Shown here piece after piece: positions 61,012-64,000 of a stretch of 64,000 bases of DNA. This stretch comes from Dryomyza anilis (lineage: Eukaryota > Arthropoda > Insecta > Diptera > Dryomyzidae). Each line of letters starts with the position of its first letter. Positions within the stretch are counted from its first letter, which is position 1. The translations under genes were made by a program, and so were the position numbers. The notes under the pieces were generated by a model. That model ran no database searches and was not told where the DNA came from. It saw only the letters and a list, made by a program, of their open reading frames with translations. The stretch is from NCBI GenBank assembly GCA_951804985.1, contig OX638131.1, positions 87,060,349 to 87,124,348 of the forward strand. The letters run 5' to 3'.

Positions 61012-61886
61012 TCAGTAGATGTCGTTGTCGTCCCAGTCGACCGATTGCAACACCAATTTGTCGAGTTCCTTGGAGTCGCCGGAGCTGCTGTTGCGCCGCC
61101 TGCGACGTCGATTCAAATTTGTCCATTTGCGATTGAGTTGCGCCATCTGTGGCGCTGTGGCCGCCGAGAACATGGCGGCAGCGGCGGCACTCAGACGTGT
61201 TGGTGTGATTGCGCTTGCAAGTTGGCTGCTGCTGTTGTTGTGATTATTAGCGTTGCTGTTGCTGCCGCAGCTAATGTTGAAAATTTCCTTGTTCTGAAAG
61301 AGAAACTTTCGAGACGGATGCGTGGTGTGCTGGACAGTTGTAGTAGGATGTTGTTGTTGCTGTTGAATGCAGGTGGCATAGAATGGATGTTGTTGCTGTT
61401 GTGTTGCTGCTGCCGTTGTTGGTGGTGGCGGCGGCGTTATCATCGCCAACGATGAATCATCCTCCTCTTCATCTTCGAATGTCGACGGAGCATCGTCGGA
61501 ATGTTGCAGCGAAAAGCTCGGATACGAGGCGTGTGGCGCAAAAATTGGATTGTATTTGACTTGAGATGGTGTAGCAGGCTGTGATTTAGTTGTTGTTGGT
61601 GTGGTGAATGCTGTGGTTGCTGTTGATGTTGTTGCTCCTGTTGCCCTTGTTGCTGTTGATGATGTTGCTTCTGTTGTTGTGGTAGTCTGTTTGATTAGTG
61701 GCATCGATTTGGTGTTGCATATCAATCAATCACGGTAAATGTAGCTGCAATTCTTGGGGCTCTCCTGCGGACTGGGACTGCTGGATGGTGGCGCTGGACT
61801 GGAGCTGCTATTGGACATGACGGGCGATGAGCCGGAGCTGGAGTGATGTTGCTGCTGCTGTGGACTGTTCGAACGATGTTGAGTTA
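61012..61886 (-). CDS. Terminal coding exon of an unrecognised gene, with in-frame TGA (candidate readthrough)
   Basis: On the - strand a good acceptor (TTTCATTTTTCTGCACATAAAGCAG) precedes base 61886. The exon opens in the frame VTQHRSNSPQQQQHH and runs 52 codons to a TGA at 61728-61726. The same frame then stays open for 237 codons to a second TGA at 61014-61012. That second part looks like real fly protein: Thr-rich start, FAPHASYPSFSLQHSDD, acidic EDEEEDD, poly-Pro, poly-Gln, KFLFQNKEIFN, NRRRRRRNSSSGDSKELD and a C-terminus SVDWDDNDIY. GC is well above the flanks throughout. I do not recognise the gene. Either the TGA is read through, or the second part is reached by another route (alternative splice, assembly error). 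Upstream exons lie beyond the window or were not found. The gene is convergent with step. Confidence 0.6.
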
Positions 61887-62374
61887 CTGCTTTATGTGCA
61901 GAAAAATGAAAGAGAATGAAACAGAAGTAAAAGTTATTAACATTGTTTTGAAATGATTCATAGTAGTTATTACATACAACAAAAAAAATACAACAAACAT
62001 GTATGAAAAGCAAGTATTACAAAAAAACAATTTAAAAAATGCTATAAATATTTATTAGACCGATTTCCCGTCTTTAAAAGTAGAGTTTGATTTATTTTAT
62101 TTTGAATTTTAAAATATGTTGGCACTAGTATTAAACGTTGTACATAAACGGCTCTAGCATTACCGTTTCCGAAAAACGTTCCAAATTTACTTTTGTTCGA
62201 GAACAAATTTTCTTCAACATCTTTTGCGTTTTTCTTAAAACTCGCACATAAATGTTGTAAACTTGAATTACACTAGACAACAAATAGAGATCTTTTTAAT
62301 TATCTACCATCTTAGTATGATTTTCCGATGGATTTCAATCTCAGTTTTTTCAGATTGCCTCAAGTTTTTGAGTT
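61887..62374 (-). other. Intron upstream of the - strand terminal exon
   Basis: A pyrimidine tract (on the - strand) adjoins the acceptor. The open frame running through the acceptor up to 62013 is intronic read-in. No further exon was found. Confidence 0.45.
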
Positions 62375-63425
62375 ACAAATGCTGTACAGCGTTTACAGAG
62401 CATTGTCAATACAGTACAGCGATTTACAGAGCTCTACGAATGCTGTACAGCGTTTACAGAGCATTGTCAATGCAGTACAGCGATTTACAGAGCTTTACAA
62501 GTACAGTACAGCGATTTATAGAGCTTTACAAATACAGTACAGCGATTTATAGAGCTCTACAAATGCAGCACAGCGATTTACAGAGTTTACAAATGCTGTA
62601 CAGTGTTTAGAGAGCTCTACAATTGCTGTGCACCGTTTACACAGTTCCACAAATACAGTACAGCGATTTAAAGAGCCCTACAAATGCTGTACAGCAATTT
62701 ACAGAGCTCTACAAATGCAGTACAGCGATTTACAGAGCTCTAAATGCTGTACAGCACTTTACAGAGCTCTACAGTTGCTGTACAGCGTTTACAGAGCATT
62801 GTCGATGCAGTACAGCGATTTAAAGAGATCTACAATTGCTGTACAGCGTTTACAGAGCATTGCCAGTACAGCGATTTAAAGAGCTCTACAAATGCTGTAC
62901 AGCACTTTACAGAGCTTTACAATTACTGTACAGCGTTAACAGAGCATGCAGTACAGCGATTTAAAGAGCTCTACAAAATCTGTACAGCGTTTACAGAGCA
63001 TTGTGAATGCAGCACAGCGATTTACAGAGCTCTACAAATGCTGTACAGCAATTTACAGAGCTCTACAAATGCAGGACAGCGATTTACAGAGCTCTAAATG
63101 CTGTACAGCACTTTACAGAGCTCTGTAATTGCTGTACAGCGTTTACAGAGCATTGTCGATGCAGTACAGCGATTTACAGAGCTCTACAAATGCTGTACAG
63201 CGATTTACAGAGCTCTACAAATGCGGTACAGCGATTTACAGAGCTCTACAAATGCAGCACAGCGATTTACGGAGTTTACAAATGCTTTACAGCGTTGACA
63301 GAGGTCTACAAATGCTGTAAAGCGTTTAAAGAGCATTTTCAATGCAGTACAGCGATTTAAAGAGCTCTACAAATGCTGTACAGAAATTTACAGAGCTCTA
63401 CAAATGCAGTACAGCGATTTACTGA
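62375..63425. repeat. 31-bp minisatellite, ~33 copies
   Basis: The unit is about ATGCTGTACAGCGATTTACA + GAGCTCTACAA. Each holds two palindromes, CTGTACAG and AGAGCTCT. The copies vary by point changes and small indels (TTGTC, CAATTG variants). Because 31 is not a multiple of three, the open frames cycle through all phases. None is a gene. It lies upstream of the acceptor of the - strand exon, so probably within its intron. Confidence 0.95.
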
Positions 63426-64000
63426 TATATGGCGATTTTCGTGTTTTTCTACATATTTAGTACTTTACCATTTTAAAAATTTCATTTCTTTCATATTCCA
63501 TTGAGAATACTTCAGCTAATATTTCGAAATAAACTATATGAAATTCGGATTAATCAGACCAAAGTTAATATCAGTCAAACACAAAAAATATTGATTTTAA
63601 GATGTACCTATTATTTATGGCACAGCATATTAAATTTTCACAATTCAGAAAAATTATATATTATGTGTGAAACAACATCTATTATTCAATGATTTCTCTT
63701 ACTTTGTTTTTGCAAATCACTCTTTAAGTCTTCAGATTAAATATAAATTCACGCTTTTGATTTTTGATTTAAATTTTCTCTTGTGGTGCTTCTTTTAATT
63801 AATATAATTTTTTAGTCTATCAAATATTCATAGAAATTTTAACAAAACCTTAAATCAGTAGAATTTAGCTTTTCATAAATGTATTACTTTCGATGGGTTT
63901 GCCTCAGTATCCTACAATAGAGTCAAATAAAGATCACCTACTATATGTTCATATCGAACAAAAAAAGGTACATTTTCAATCGAATTTCTGAATTCTACGT
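63426..64000. other. AT-rich DNA to the window end
   Basis: Nothing recognised. It probably continues the intron or flank of the - strand gene. Confidence 0.4.

Noticed and set aside
60910..61455. 181-codon frame on the + strand
   Set aside because: Antisense shadow of the CAA/CAG-rich - strand exon; Val/Leu/Cys runs are the complement of Gln/Asn/Thr codons.
61680..61735. 47-bp mini-intron removing the in-frame TGA of the - strand gene
   Set aside because: GT, CTAAT and CAG are present, but 47 is not a multiple of three and removal would put the long downstream frame out of phase. There is also no pyrimidine tract.
62263..63360. Repeating-peptide frames (CTAIYRALQ-like)
   Set aside because: The 31-bp repeat is read in rotating phases, so every frame looks open.

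Overview
The window is nuclear DNA from a higher fly (Diptera, probably a calyptrate or another large-genome brachyceran). It is very AT-rich, with spliceosomal introns, CAA/CAG-rich coding runs, Tc1/mariner-type transposons, fold-back MITEs and many minisatellites. No prokaryotic or CRISPR-like features were seen.

The main gene, on the + strand, is an intact cytohesin-type ArfGEF, orthologous to Drosophila steppke (step). I could assemble it exon by exon. Nine coding exons (13884-15080, 20439-20571, 28126-28224, 28391-28490, 28562-28736, 33687-33892, 33964-34075, 35425-35526, 35585-35737) join in frame with GT/AG borders. They encode 758 residues: a long low-complexity N-terminal exon (399 aa), a short helical linker, a complete Sec7 domain with its catalytic glutamate (E521), a diglycine-type PH domain, and a polybasic tail. 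A possible Inr+DPE core promoter lies near 12989, followed by a leader of about 0.9 kb with upstream ORFs.

The long introns hold most of the inserted DNA. Intron 1 carries a snap-back element made from one end of a mariner-like transposon. Introns 2 and 5 each hold a decayed copy of one Tc1/mariner element with DD37E spacing, in opposite orientations. Introns 2 and 5 also contain kilobase-scale A-rich or T-rich simple sequence.

From about 36.5 to 60.9 kb I see no gene. This stretch holds a ~1 kb tandem repeat with an embedded 40-bp minisatellite, an 18-bp satellite with higher-order structure, a tRNA-derived SINE, a MITE nested in another inverted-repeat element, a 1.15 kb GC-rich fold-back with a 7-bp target duplication, and AAGCTT-based arrays.

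At 61.0-61.9 kb, on the - strand and convergent with step, is the terminal coding exon of a second gene that I do not recognise. Its reading frame meets a TGA and then stays open in the same frame for 237 more codons of protein-like sequence. This is a candidate stop-codon readthrough gene and the most interesting observation here. Just upstream of it is a ~1 kb array of a 31-bp repeat.
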